DNA of 64,000 nt, taken from positions 372,001-436,000 of the forward strand of contig CAVSFO010000009.1 in assembly GCA_963727245.1 (NCBI GenBank), written 5' to 3'. The notes beneath the pieces were generated by a model. That model searched no databases and was not told the DNA's origin. It worked only from the letters and a program-made list of their open reading frames with translations. Every line of letters starts with the position of its first letter. Positions within the stretch are counted from its first letter, which is position 1. The stretch comes from JBKQVT01 sp963727245 (GTDB taxonomy: Bacteria; Planctomycetota; Planctomycetia; Pirellulales; Thermoguttaceae). The translations under genes were made by a program, and so were the position numbers. Below are positions 15,687-26,029 of the stretch, one piece after another.

Positions 15687-16772
15687 ATGGCGACACCAGA
15701 TCGAGTGGAACTGAAACATTGGCAGCCGAGCGCCCCCGTGTTGTGTGCGTGGGGGGTGTTGTTGGTTGTCTTCGGGTACGCCTACTGGGAGACCATCCGG
15801 TTCTTGGTGGGGACGTGGTGGTCGCAAGACGACTACCATCACTGCTTCTTCGTGCCTCTGTTTTCCTTGTACCTGTTGTGGCATCGCCGCGAGATGGTCG
15901 ATCCGTTGCCGACCAAGGGGAGCTGGTGGTGCCTGCCGATGTTTGCCGCCGCCGCGGTGATTCGCTTTGCGACCGTGGACCTCCACTACACCATCGACCA
16001 TTATTCGGTATTTCCATTTTTAGTCGGCCTGGCCCTCTGTCTGGGTGGTTGGCGGGCGTTGCAATGGTCGTGGCCCGCGATCGGCTTCCTGGTGTTCATG
16101 ATTCCCTTGCCGGGAGACGTGGCGGTGCTGCTCAGCCATCCCTTGCAGAGGATTGCCACGACCTTCGGCGTTTATGCGATTCAAACCCTGGGCATACCGG
16201 CCGTGGCGGCGGGCACCACCATCGAGTTGACGTTGCCGCCGCCGCTGGAGGTTGCCGAGGCGTGCAGCGGGATCCGCATGTTGACGTTATTCTTTGCGAT
16301 CTGCGTGGGGGCCGTGTTTGTCATCGAGCGGCCCCTTTGGGAGAAGGCCATCATCGTGATCAGTGCCATTCCCATCGCCATCATTTCCAATGCGAGCCGC
16401 GTCACCATGGCGGCAGTCCTTCAAGATCGGGTCGGATCACGGGCCAAGGATATTTTCCACGATTATGCCGCCGGCTGGATCATGATGTTTCTGGCGATGG
16501 CGATGCTGTGGGGAGAAATGACGTTGATTGCCAAGTTGGTGGTGGAGCCGCCGTCGGAGGCGCCTTTGATTCTGGACCAGTCTGGGCGGAGGAGAGGGGC
16601 GCGCCGAGAATTCCGGTGTGAACGACGCGCAGCCTGTATGGCGCAGTTGGTGTGCAGCTTACAGACGGTGCAGCCGGCGTCGGCTGCGGCCTGGCCGAGG
16701 GCGAGCGGTCAAGCCCGGGCAAGGATCGAGTCTCGTCCTTATTCTGCGGACGTTCTTTTCCAGTACGTGTGA
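15687..16772 (+). CDS. Exosortase (XrtU-like membrane cysteine protease-transpeptidase)
   Basis: Polytopic membrane enzyme of the exosortase/archaeosortase family. It processes C-terminal PEP-CTERM-like sorting signals on exported proteins. The predicted catalytic residues are Cys193 in EACSGIRM, Arg238 in NASRVTM and His258 in HDYAAGWIMM, each at the edge of a membrane helix. The core ends near residue 290. The last 70 residues are basic and low-complexity and may result from an indel. The gene is followed by a Wzc-type kinase and an EpsI protein, as in other exosortase-linked exopolysaccharide loci. Assignment to the planctomycete XrtU subclass is inferred. Confidence 0.9.
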   Translation: MATPDRVELKHWQPSAPVLCAWGVLLVVFGYAYWETIRFLVGTWWSQDDYHHCFFVPLFSLYLLWHRREMVDPLPTKGSWWCLPMFAAAAVIRFATVDLHYTIDHYSVFPFLVGLALCLGGWRALQWSWPAIGFLVFMIPLPGDVAVLLSHPLQRIATTFGVYAIQTLGIPAVAAGTTIELTLPPPLEVAEACSGIRMLTLFFAICVGAVFVIERPLWEKAIIVISAIPIAIISNASRVTMAAVLQDRVGSRAKDIFHDYAAGWIMMFLAMAMLWGEMTLIAKLVVEPPSEAPLILDQSGRRRGARREFRCERRAACMAQLVCSLQTVQPASAAAWPRASGQARARIESRPYSADVLFQYV

Positions 16773-16807
16773 TTCAGCTTCTTAGTTCAGCAGCGAGATG
16801 AAGACCT

Positions 16808-19073
16808 ATGTCAACGAGCGATGTCAATTCGTTATCCAGTGATGCATCCCTGATTCCCGCCCTGTCGGGCGGGGCGGCGGTAGTGGCCGGCCCTCCGGGC
16901 AGCCTCGGCTGGGCCAACGGCCCGGCCGCCTCCAGCGAGGTGGCCGGCGGCACGAACCTGCTGGTTTTTGTGCATGCCTTGCGGCGGCACTGGCTGGCGG
17001 CCATGTTCTTGGGCGTCATCTGCGGGGCGACGCTCGGCTGGCTGGCCTACGTCTTTCGCCCCCCAGTATATGGCCACGGCCTCGTTGCAGGTGTCGGCGG
17101 GCAAGCCGATCATCATGTACAAGACGGCGGAAACGGAAATGGCCAGCGGGCACGACTACTTCGACATCTACAAGGACACCCAGAAATCCCTCTTGAAGAG
17201 CCCCTTGGTGATCGAGGCCGCCCTGCGGCCGCCCGAAATCAACGCCCTGCCCAGCGTGCAACGCAACGAGACCAACGCCGTCGGCTGGCTCACCAACGAA
17301 CTCAACGTCAACTTCGCCACCGTGAATTCTGAAATCATGAACGTCAGCCTCATCGGCGACAATCCCCAGGAGATCACGACCCTGGTCAACGCGGTCGTCA
17401 GCGCCTACCTGAGCAAGATCGTCGACAAGGAACGGGAGAAAAGCGTCGCCCACTGCGATACTCTCGACGGTCTCCGGGCCGACAAGGAGACGGAAGTGCG
17501 GGCCCTGCTGAACAACCTCCGGCAACTGGCCGAACAGGCCGGCGGCACCGGGGACAAGGAGGCCCTCTCCATCCGGCAACGGGTCGCCGTCGAGCAGTTC
17601 GCCCAGTATCGCTCGGAGCTGATGCGGGTGCAGTTCGAGTTGATGCGGGCCCGCAGTTCCTTGAAGACCCAGCAGGCCTACCTGGCGAGCCTCGAGGACG
17701 CCGATATTCCCGCCTGGGAAGTGGATCAGTACGCCTTGGCGGATCCCACCAGCCGGGACCTGCAACTGAAGCTGAGTTATTACAACACGAACGTGGCGCA
17801 ATTCCGGAACATCATCGTGCCCGGCCGCAAGCTTCCCCCCGCGGTGCAGAAGATCGAGTCCGACCGGGACGTGGTGCAGCAGCAAATCGACGAGATTGGA
17901 AAGGGTTACCGCGACAAGATCCGCGAGCGGAAGCGTTCGGAGGCCGAGAAGGAGATCCGCAGGGCGGAGGCTGAAGTGGCGGTGCTGACCGATCAGGAAC
18001 AGCACTTCCAGGCGGACACGGAGCAGCAGCGGAAAGAAATCGAGAAAATCGGCGGACAATCGATCGAGATCGAGATGGATCGGGCGAAACTGAAGAACAT
18101 CGAGGAGGTCTTGGCCAGCGTGGCGTCCGAGCGGGAAAGACTGCGGGTGGAACTGATGTCGGCCCCCCGCGTCAACGCTATTGGGAAGTGCGAGGAGCCC
18201 AAGGAAGAATACCGGCGGGGAATGCGGTTGGCCATCATCGGACTGGCCGGGATGTTGGGTTTCTGCCTGCCCGTGTTCGGCCTGATGTTGTGGGACGTGC
18301 GCTCCCGGCGCGTGAATGCCGTGTCCGAGGTCGCCCGCGGCCTGGGCCTGTCGGTGATCGGCTCGGTGCCGGCCATTCCGGCCCAGGTGCTGCGACGGTT
18401 GGGCAGTGATTCCAGGCGCAGCCAGATCTGGCGGTTGCGGCTGACGGAGTCGATCGACGGCATCGCCGCCCGGCTGCTCCACAAGGCGGAAAGGGACCGG
18501 GCCCGCGTGGTGCTGGTCTCCAGTGCCATGCCGGGCGAGGGCAAGACGACCCTGGCGACGCAACTGGCGATGAGCCTGGCCCGCCACCTCCGCCGCACCG
18601 TGCTGGTGGACTTCGACTTGCGGCGGCCGGCCTTGGACGGGGTTTTCGGCGTGCCCTTGGAGCCCGGCGTCTGCGACGCCCTGTGCGGCCGCGGCGACGT
18701 CGCCGGCATGATCCACCCCACCGGCACGGACTGCCTGTCGGTGCTGCCCGCCGGGCGGTGGGGCCGCGAGGCGATGGCGGCACTGGCCAACGGGGGTGGT
18801 GGCCCGCTGTTCAAGCAGCTCCGCGAGAAGTATGATTTCGTTATTATCGACAGCAGCCCGGTTTTGCCGGTGGCCGATACCCGTTTTGTCAGCCAGCACG
18901 CCGATACGGTGGTGCTCTCCGTGTTCCGTGATGTCAGCGAAGTGCCGAAGATCCAGGCCACCTGCGAGATCCTCGACGCCTTCGGCGTCCGCGACCTGGA
19001 GACGGTGGTCACCGGCGGCAGCGGCTTCTCCTACGGCCGAGGGCGGCAGTACCAGGCCGGCGTCACCACCTGA
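16808..19073 (+). CDS. wzc: Wzc-type polysaccharide co-polymerase / BY-kinase, one frameshift
   Basis: Chain-length-determinant (Wzz-like) protein with a fused cytoplasmic tyrosine-autokinase domain. The N-terminal membrane helix (HWLAAMFLGVICGATLGWLA) and GumC-like periplasmic part with long coiled coils are followed by a second membrane helix (LAIIGLAGMLGFCLPVFGLM). The kinase has P-loop SSAMPGEGKTTLATQ, Walker A' VLVDFDLRRP and Walker B FVIIDSSPVL. The C-terminus has only a couple of tyrosines (GFSYGRGRQY) instead of a Tyr cluster. The frame changes in the six-C run at 17059-17064, consistent with one extra C. It should control polymer length and export together with the flippase and polymerase downstream. 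Confidence 0.9.
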
Positions 19074-19157
19074 CGCCCCCCTGGAGGTCCAGGGCAAGAG
19101 AAATCCATAGCGACCGCCCCCCGGCGGGCGGTCGGGCAAGGGGAATAAGGATAAGCG

Positions 19158-19841
19158 ATGAAAGGCTCGATTTGGGTAGCGGTTCGGCTCGTGTTGACGG
19201 CCGCCCTGGTGCTGGTCACCTACATGGGCGTCCTCGGCATGAAGAGTTTCTTGAAGTTGCCGCCGATCCACCAGCTTTCCCTGGATATCCGCGAACTCCC
19301 CCTGAAACTGGGGGAGTGGCAGGGCGAAGACCAGGACTTGGATAAGGAAACCTTCGATAGGACGGGCGCCGACGTCGCGGTCCGCCGCTCGTACCACGAT
19401 GCCGAGGACCATAGCATGTCGATGCTCCTGGCGTCCTACAGCGATCCGGACGCCGGCCTCTATCATAGCCCCACCAATTGCTACCGCTCCTCCGGCTGGC
19501 GCGTGGTCGAGGACTCGAAGATCGACGTGCCGATCCCCGGCGCAGCGCCGCAGCGGGTCTACCTGGCGACCTGGGAGAAGAGGGGCGACAGCATCTTGGT
19601 GGCGTACTGGTATCGGCTGGGCGATTACACCCTGTTCCAACGCTGGGACATGTTCTGGGTCCGCCTGGCCATGCGCGGCCAGGCGACCTGGCCGCCGATG
19701 GTCAAAGTCCTCCTGCAGACGCCGTTTGTCGGCAGGGACAGTTACCACTGCCAGGCCCGCATCCAGGATATGGTCGTCCGCGTCCAACAGTGGCTCAACC
19801 AGTCCAATGCGGGGGAGAAACCGCAGGGCGCGGGCAAGTGA
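19158..19841 (+). CDS. epsI: EpsI family exosortase-associated protein (DUF3485)
   Basis: 227 aa with one N-terminal membrane helix (VRLVLTAALVLVTYMGVLG) and a periplasmic domain. It has the conserved HSPTNCYRSSGW motif and an aromatic-rich YWYRLGDYTLFQRWDMF segment. In many genomes this domain is fused to the C-terminus of an exosortase; here it is separate, two genes downstream of one. Its role in exosortase-linked polysaccharide export is known only by association. AAGGA lies just upstream of the ATG. Confidence 0.88.
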   Translation: MKGSIWVAVRLVLTAALVLVTYMGVLGMKSFLKLPPIHQLSLDIRELPLKLGEWQGEDQDLDKETFDRTGADVAVRRSYHDAEDHSMSMLLASYSDPDAGLYHSPTNCYRSSGWRVVEDSKIDVPIPGAAPQRVYLATWEKRGDSILVAYWYRLGDYTLFQRWDMFWVRLAMRGQATWPPMVKVLLQTPFVGRDSYHCQARIQDMVVRVQQWLNQSNAGEKPQGAGK

Positions 19842-19869
19842 TTCCCCCAGCCAATCGAGCGTGACACCG

Positions 19870-21940
19870 ATGAAGCCGACCGATCGCGACGATGGTCAAA
19901 CGCCGGGATACCGCCAGCGGGGGAAGGAGCCGGCGGCCGAGGCGGCCCGCGTCTCCGCCGCGGCCTTGCCGGCGCGGCTGCGACACTTCCTGCATCAGCA
20001 AGCCCATCGGCTCTCGGCCCCGCGCTTTTGGGTGGTGGCGATGGCGCACCTGGCCGTTTTCGCCTTCGTCCTCTGGCTGGCCTTCCTGCTGCGATTCGAC
20101 TTCGTCGTGCCGTCCAATCGCCAAGCGCAGTTCTGGGCCTGCCTGCCCTGGATCCTGGCGATCAAATTCCTGATCTTTTTCCTCTTGGGCCATTATGACG
20201 GCTGGTGGGCTTACGTAACCTTCGCCGACTTGATCGCCCTGATTCGGACTTCGGTCCTGGCGATGCTCTGCATCTTCACGGTCAATTACCTCTTCGGAAG
20301 CGAGTTGCTCTACCTCTTTGGGCCCGGCCTGCGCGCCCGTCAATTCTTCGTCTTGCCGCGCACCCTCCCCATTCTCGACTGCGGCTGCACCATCGTGGTG
20401 CTGGGGGCCTTGCGGGGATGCTGGCGGGTGTACCGGGAACAGTTCTGGCCGATGTTCAACCAGGGGAATGTCCGCTGGGCCCTGCTGGTCGGCACCGATC
20501 ATTCCCACGGCGTGCTGGCCCACCAGATCCAGTCCGCCGGCGAGTTGCCTTATCGCATCCGCGGGTTCCTCTGCACCGAAGCCACGGAGAAATCGCGGCT
20601 GGGCCAGATCCCCGTGCTGGGGAAGCTGGAAGAGGTGCGGGAAGTTGCCGCCGCCGCCAAGGCGACCGACGTCCTGGTGATTGCCGGCAGCCTGCCCGGC
20701 GTGCGGCTGCGGAACCTCATGAACGACTGCCAGCAGGCCGGCCTGAGCCTGAAAATCATCCGCCGCCTGGAAGACCGCCTCGGCGGCGACCATCGCATTC
20801 CCATCCGCGACATCGAGATCGGCGATCTCCTCCGCCGCGCCCCCGTCCAGTTGGACACCGCGCGGATCGGCGACCTCCTGGAGGGCCGCGTGGTCATGGT
20901 GACCGGCGCGGGAGGCAGCATCGGCTCGGAAATCTGCCGCCAGGTGTTGCGTTTCAATCCCCGCGCCCTGGTGCTGGTCGGCCGCGGCGAGAACCGCATC
21001 TTCAAGATCGACCGCCGCCTGCAGGCCATGCACACCTCGACGGTGCTGCACTGCTGCATCGCCAGCGTCACCGACCAGGCGCGGATGCGGCACCTGTTCC
21101 AGGATTTCCGCCCCGAGGTGGTCTTCCATGCCGCCGCCCACAAGCACGTGCCGCTGATGGAGTGCAACGTGGGCGAGGCGGTGCAGAACAACGTCAACGG
21201 CACCAGGTGCCTGGGCGAATTGGCCGATGAGTTCGGCGTGCGGAATTTCGTCTTCATCTCGACCGACAAGGCCGTGCATCCCTCCAGCATCATGGGGGCC
21301 ACGAAGCAGTTGGCGGAGCGCTACATCCACGCCCTCTCCCAGATCTCGTCGACGCGCTTCACCGTCGTCCGCTTCGGAAACGTGCTGGGATCGGAGGGCA
21401 GCGTGGTGCCGATCTTCCAGGAGCAGATCCGCCGCGGCGGTCCCATCACGGTGACCGATCCCCGCATGACGCGCTTCTTCATGACCATTCTCGGAGGCCT
21501 CGCAACTGGTGCTGCAAGCGGCCGCCATGGGCAACGGCGGCGAAATCTTCGTGCTGGAGATGGGAGAGGCGGTGAAAATCGTCGATCTGGCCCGCGACCT
21601 CATCCGGCTCTCCGGCCTGCCGGAGAATTCCATCGAGATCTGTTTCACCGGCGTCCGCCCGGGAGAGAAACTCTACGAAGAACTGTACTTCAACGAGGAG
21701 GAAACCCTGCCCACCTCGCATCCCAAGCTGCGGGCCGCCTACCATCGCCCCTACACCCTGGCCGAGGTGCGTCAGGACATTGATTCCCTCCAGCAACTCC
21801 TCCACGAACCCCAGGAGATCCTTCGCCAAAAGCTGCAAGAGATCGTGCCCGAATACGTCCCCCCGCCGGACGGCCAGGCCGCCCTCGGCTCGCCGCCGCG
21901 GTCGCCGCTGGAACGGGGGGGCATCGAGCTGCGATCATGA
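19870..21940 (+). CDS. capD: CapD/WbpM/PglF-type NDP-HexNAc 4,6-dehydratase, one frameshift
   Basis: Membrane-bound polysaccharide biosynthesis enzyme. Membrane helices occupy about 50-190; a CoA-binding-like Rossmann module follows (about 200-310), then the SDR catalytic domain (GAGGSIGSEICRQV, FHAAAHKHVPLMECN, STDKAVHPSSIMGATK). Met replaces the usual SDR Tyr, as is typical of the family. It converts UDP-GlcNAc-like substrates to 4-keto-6-deoxy sugars. The expected reading MTIPEASQLVLQAA is broken at about 21491 by an apparent extra T, and the second frame runs to 21940. It probably starts an amino-deoxy-sugar route completed by the DegT enzymes of this locus. Confidence 0.88.
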
Positions 21941-22284
21941 TTCGGCACAATCAGGGGGCGTGCCGCCACGCCCCGGTCCTTGCCCCCGCGCGGCGCGGAA
22001 CCGCGCCGCAGGCCGGCTTTCTCGGCGGCGGCCTGTCGCGCCGCATTTACGATGTATGTTTGGACTGGAATCCTGCGCGGGGGCACGACAGGCGGCATCT
22101 TCCGCATAATCCGCATCCCCGCGCAGCTCCGCAGCAACGGATGGCGTGGCGGCCGCCGCAGACGGCCCCGCCAAGAATCACCGGCGCAATGACGCGCAAA
22201 ACCTGACCGCAGGCAACGATTTTATGGGGACCCCGGTCACCCACGAGAACGGAGTGTCGCACGAACCATGAAAGGAAGCCCTCC
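21941..22284. other. Intergenic stretch without a recognisable gene
   Basis: 344 bp between the dehydratase and the oxidoreductase genes. It is GC-rich with short scattered inverted repeats. No coherent coding frame, clear promoter or terminator was found. Confidence 0.5.
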
Positions 22285-23909
22285 ATGAACCCCGCACTGG
22301 CCGTCATCGGTTGCGGACATTGGGGGAAAAACCTGGTCCGAGTCTTCTCGGAACTGGGAGCCCTCCGCTGCGTCTGCGATACCGACCCACGGCGCGTATG
22401 AGACGCTCAAGTTCACGGGCAGCCCGCCGGCCTTCGTCGCCGACCTCCAGCAGGTCCTCGACGATCCCCGCTTGCCCGCCGTGGCCGTCGCCACGCCGGC
22501 AGCCACCCATTACGACCTGGTGCGTCGCTCGCTGGAAGCCGGCAAGGACGTCTTCGTCGAGAAGCCCTTGGCGCTGACCGCCCGGCAGGGCCAGGAATTG
22601 GTGGCCCTGGCCGAGCGCCGCGCCGCCGTGCTGATGGTCGGACATATCCTCCTCTACCATCCCGCGGTGGTAAAACTCCGCCAGTTGGTCCAGCAAGGCG
22701 AGTTGGGGCAGCTTCTCTATTTTTATTCCAATCGCCTCAACATGGGCTTGATCCGCACCGAGGAGAACATCCTCTGGAGTTTTGCCCCCCACGACATCTC
22801 CGTCATCCTCCACCTCCTGGGCGAGGAACCGATCGCCGCCGAGGCCGACGGCCAAAGCTACCTCACCCCCGGCGTGGTCGACGTGACCCTGAGCCGCCTG
22901 AAATTCAAGAGCGGCGTCAGCGGGCACATCTTCGTCAGTTGGTTGCACCCCTCGAAGGAGCAGCGGTTGGTGATCGTCGGCACCGAGAAGATGGCTGTCT
23001 TCGACGACACGGCGGTAGAGAAACTGCTCCTCTATCCGCACCACGTTGATTGGGTCGGACGCACGCCGAAGGCCGTCAAGGCGGAGCCCGTCGCCGTGGC
23101 GCTGGACAAGACCGAGCCGCTGAAGGAAGAATGCCGGCACTTCCTCGACTGCGTCGCCAGCCGGAAGACGCCGCTTACCGACGGCCACGAGGGGCTCCGC
23201 GTGCTCCGCGTGCTGGACGCCTGCCAGCAGTCGCTGGAGCGCGGGGCGGCAGCCGGGGCCATGCCCTCGGTGCCGGCCCCGCCGCCGCCCGCCGCCCGCG
23301 GCGCCGTCGGACTATTTCGTTCACCCCAGCGCCTATGTCGATCAGCCGTGCTCGATCGGGGCAGGGACCAAGGTCTGGCATTTTTCGCACGTCATGAAAG
23401 GGGCCGTCATCGGCCGCAACTGCTCGGTCGGCCAAAACGTGGTCATCAGCTCGGCGGCCGTCATCGGCAACGGCGTCAAGATCCAGAACAACGTCTCCGT
23501 CTACGATGCCGTCACCCTGGAAGACGGCGTGTTCTGCGGCCCTTCGATGGTCTTTACCAACGTCATCAACCCCCGCAGCGAGATCGTCCGCAAAGACGAG
23601 TACCGCCCCACGCTCGTCCGCCAGGGCGCCACCTTGGGGGCCAATAGCACGATCGTCTGCGGACATACCGTGGGGCGCTACGCTTTCGTGGCGGCCGGCG
23701 CCGTGGTGACCTCCGACGTCCCCGACTTCGCCTTGGTCGCCGGGGTGCCGGCCCGTCAGATCGGCTGGATGTGTCGCTGTGCCGCCGCGCGGCTGGAGTT
23801 CCGCGACGACGCGGCCTCCTGCGCCGCCTGCGGCCGTGCTTATCGCCTGCAAAACGGCCGGGCGCAGGAGGTGGCCGCGCCCGCCGTCCCCCCTTCTGCA
23901 AACCGATGA
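22285..23909 (+). CDS. Fused Gfo/Idh/MocA oxidoreductase and left-handed beta-helix acetyltransferase, two frameshifts
   Basis: The N-terminal half is a WlbA/WbpB-like NAD-dependent dehydrogenase (ALAVIGCGHWGKNLVRV, EKPLAL motif, VGHILLYHPAV). The C-terminal half is a WlbB/WbpD-like N-acetyltransferase of hexapeptide repeats (YVDQPCSIGAGTKVWHFSHV, then AGVPARQIGWMC and a Cys-rich tail). Together with the next aminotransferase these would turn UDP-GlcNAcA into UDP-2,3-diacetamido-uronic acid. Frame breaks occur near 22390 and between 23230 and 23306, both of the one-extra-base type. Fused WlbA-WlbB proteins are known, so a single bifunctional gene is likely. The UDP-GlcNAc 6-dehydrogenase needed first is not in the window. 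Confidence 0.82.
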
Positions 23910-24020
23910 ATTCGAGTAGAACTGGACTTTTGCGAACTGCCGGTTCAGGGTTTCCCGTTCCCAGACGGGGATGGGGACCTGGAAGCAGGACCCGTGGAGA
24001 CGATCGGGAGGAGTAACAAA

Positions 24021-25175
24021 ATGGCGGATGCGGCCGTGGAAACCAAGAAGCTCGACGTCCCCTTGCTCGACCTGAAGGCCCAGTACGCGACCATCCGCGA
24101 CGAGGTCCGCGCGGCGGTCGATGCCGTGCTGGAGAGCCAGTATTTCATCCTCGGGCCGAACGTCACCCAGTGCGAGCAACTGTTGGCCCCGTACTGCGGC
24201 TGCGAGCACGCCGTGGGGGTCTCCTCCGGCAGCGATGCCCTGCTGATCGCCTTGATGGCGGAAGGGATCGGCCCGGGCGACGAGGTCATCACGACGCCCT
24301 ACACGTTCTTCGCCACCGTCGGGGCCATCGCCCGCGTGTGCGCCAAGCCCGTCTTCGTGGACATCCGCCCGGACACCTACAACATCGACCCGGCGCAAGT
24401 GGCCGCCCGCGTCACTCCCCGCACCAAGGCGATCCTGCCCGTTCACCTTTACGGTCAATGCGCCGACATGGACGCGATCCAGGCGGTGGCCGACCGTCAC
24501 AAGCTGGTGGTGATCGAGGATGCGGCCCAGGCCATCGGCGCCGAGTACAAAGGCCGCCGCGCCGGCTCGATGAGCGAGTATGGCTGCTTCAGCTTCTTCC
24601 CCTCGAAGAACCTCGGCGCCGCCGGCGACGGCGGATTGGTCACCACGCGGGACGCCCAGCGGGCGGAAAAGCTCCGCGTCCTGCGGATGCACGGCTCGAA
24701 ACCGAAATACTATCATTCCCTGATCGGCGGCAACTTCCGCCTCGATGCCCTCCAGGCCGCCATCCTCAACGTCAAGTTCCGCCACCTGGAGCAGTGGACC
24801 GAGGGGCGGCGGGCCAACGCCGATCGTTACCGCCGGCTCTTCGCGGACGCCGGGCTCGTCGACGGCCGGGTGCAACTCCCCGTCGAGCTCGCCCATAACC
24901 GCCATATTTACAACCAGTTCGTCATCCGCGTTCCGCGCCGCGACGAGTTGCAAGCGTACCTGAAAGAACACGGCGTCAACACGGAAGTCTACTATCCCGT
25001 CCCCTTGCACTTGCAGCGGTGTTTCGCCTACGTCGGTCATAAGGCGGGTGATTTTCCCGAGAGTGAAGCGGCGGCCCAGCAGACCCTCGCCTTGCCGATC
25101 TATCCGGAACTGTCCGATCAACAAGCACAACACGTAGTGGCCACGATCGCCCGCTTTTTGGCCAAATCCGTCTAG
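24021..25175 (+). CDS. DegT/DnrJ/EryC1 sugar aminotransferase (WlbC/WbpE-like)
   Basis: 384-aa PLP-dependent aminotransferase. The substrate region reads GVSSGSDALLIALM, the PLP-binding Asp lies in VVIEDAAQAIGA, and the internal aldimine Lys in CFSFFPSKNLGAAGDGG. The ATG at 24021 has a strong GGAGGAG site about 7 nt upstream. It directly follows the fused oxidoreductase/acetyltransferase, so a 3-amination of a 3-keto UDP-uronic acid is the best guess. The gene is intact. Confidence 0.88.
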   Translation: MADAAVETKKLDVPLLDLKAQYATIRDEVRAAVDAVLESQYFILGPNVTQCEQLLAPYCGCEHAVGVSSGSDALLIALMAEGIGPGDEVITTPYTFFATVGAIARVCAKPVFVDIRPDTYNIDPAQVAARVTPRTKAILPVHLYGQCADMDAIQAVADRHKLVVIEDAAQAIGAEYKGRRAGSMSEYGCFSFFPSKNLGAAGDGGLVTTRDAQRAEKLRVLRMHGSKPKYYHSLIGGNFRLDALQAAILNVKFRHLEQWTEGRRANADRYRRLFADAGLVDGRVQLPVELAHNRHIYNQFVIRVPRRDELQAYLKEHGVNTEVYYPVPLHLQRCFAYVGHKAGDFPESEAAAQQTLALPIYPELSDQQAQHVVATIARFLAKSV

Positions 25176-25273
25176 TGCGGCAAGCTTTTCATCCCTGTCG
25201 AATCCCGTTGCAAACGGGGGGCTTTTCTCGCCGCCAGCGCCGCCGAGAATCCGATCCTGGACGCTGAGTTCGC

Positions 25274-26029
25274 ATGAAGACGCTGCTGACCATTACGGCA
25301 CGGCTGAAGTCGACGCGGTTGCCGCTGAAGGCCATCAAGCCCATTCACGGCCGGCCCATGTTCTGCCACTTGCTGGACCGCCTCAAGTTGGCCCGCCGGC
25401 CGCAGGAAATGGTCGTTTGCACCTCGACCGTGGCCCAGGACGATCCGCTGGAGGAGCTTGCCCGGGCGGAAGGCGTCCCCTGTTTTCGCGGCGATCCGGA
25501 CGACGTGCTCCAGCGGCTGACCGACGCGGCGGCGCTGTACGGCGGGGACATCATCGTCAACGCCTCGGGCGACAACCCCTTCACCGATCCGGAGTACCTC
25601 GATCGCCTGGCCGACTTCCACGTGGCCCAACGGTACGATTACAGCAAGACGGAGGGGCTGCCGTTGGGCTGCTACGGCTGGTGCCTGTCCTATCCGGCCA
25701 TGGTCAAAGCCTGCCAGGTCAAGACGGAGCGGGACACGGAAATGTGGACCGGCTACTTCACCGATTTGGGGTTGTTTCGCTGGGGCATGTTGAAGGCCGA
25801 CGATCCGGCCGTGTCTTGGCCGCAGTTGCGCTTGACCGTGGACACGCCCGAGGATTTCGAGCTGGTGACGAAAATTTTTGATGAACTGTACGAGCCGGGA
25901 AAGGTCTTCCCACTGCGCAACATCGTCGCCTTGTGCCGGCGGCGTCCGGAGCTGCCGGCCATCAACGCCGCGATCCGGCAGCGGGCCACGCGGGTTATCA
26001 CCTTCAGCGACGGGCCGAAGACGCCGTAG
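25274..26029 (+). CDS. legF: SpsF-type cytidylyltransferase (CMP-nonulosonate synthetase)
   Basis: 251 aa with a Rossmann-like nucleotidyltransferase fold. The N-terminal signature TARLKSTRLPLKAIKPIHGR matches COG1861 (SpsF) and CMP-sugar synthetases, followed by CFRGDPDDVLQRL and NASGDNPFTDPE. It should activate the nonulosonic acid made by the next genes to its CMP form. The TAG stop overlaps the GTG start of legI (TAGTG). SpsF-type enzymes are less well characterised than NeuA, so substrate assignment rests on context. Confidence 0.8.
   Translation: MKTLLTITARLKSTRLPLKAIKPIHGRPMFCHLLDRLKLARRPQEMVVCTSTVAQDDPLEELARAEGVPCFRGDPDDVLQRLTDAAALYGGDIIVNASGDNPFTDPEYLDRLADFHVAQRYDYSKTEGLPLGCYGWCLSYPAMVKACQVKTERDTEMWTGYFTDLGLFRWGMLKADDPAVSWPQLRLTVDTPEDFELVTKIFDELYEPGKVFPLRNIVALCRRRPELPAINAAIRQRATRVITFSDGPKTP

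Noticed and set aside
17016..19787. A 923-residue open frame on the minus strand
   Set aside because: It is antisense to the Wzc-type kinase and EpsI genes, is rich in His, Gln, Arg and Gly, and has no recognisable domain. Long antisense frames are expected at this GC content.
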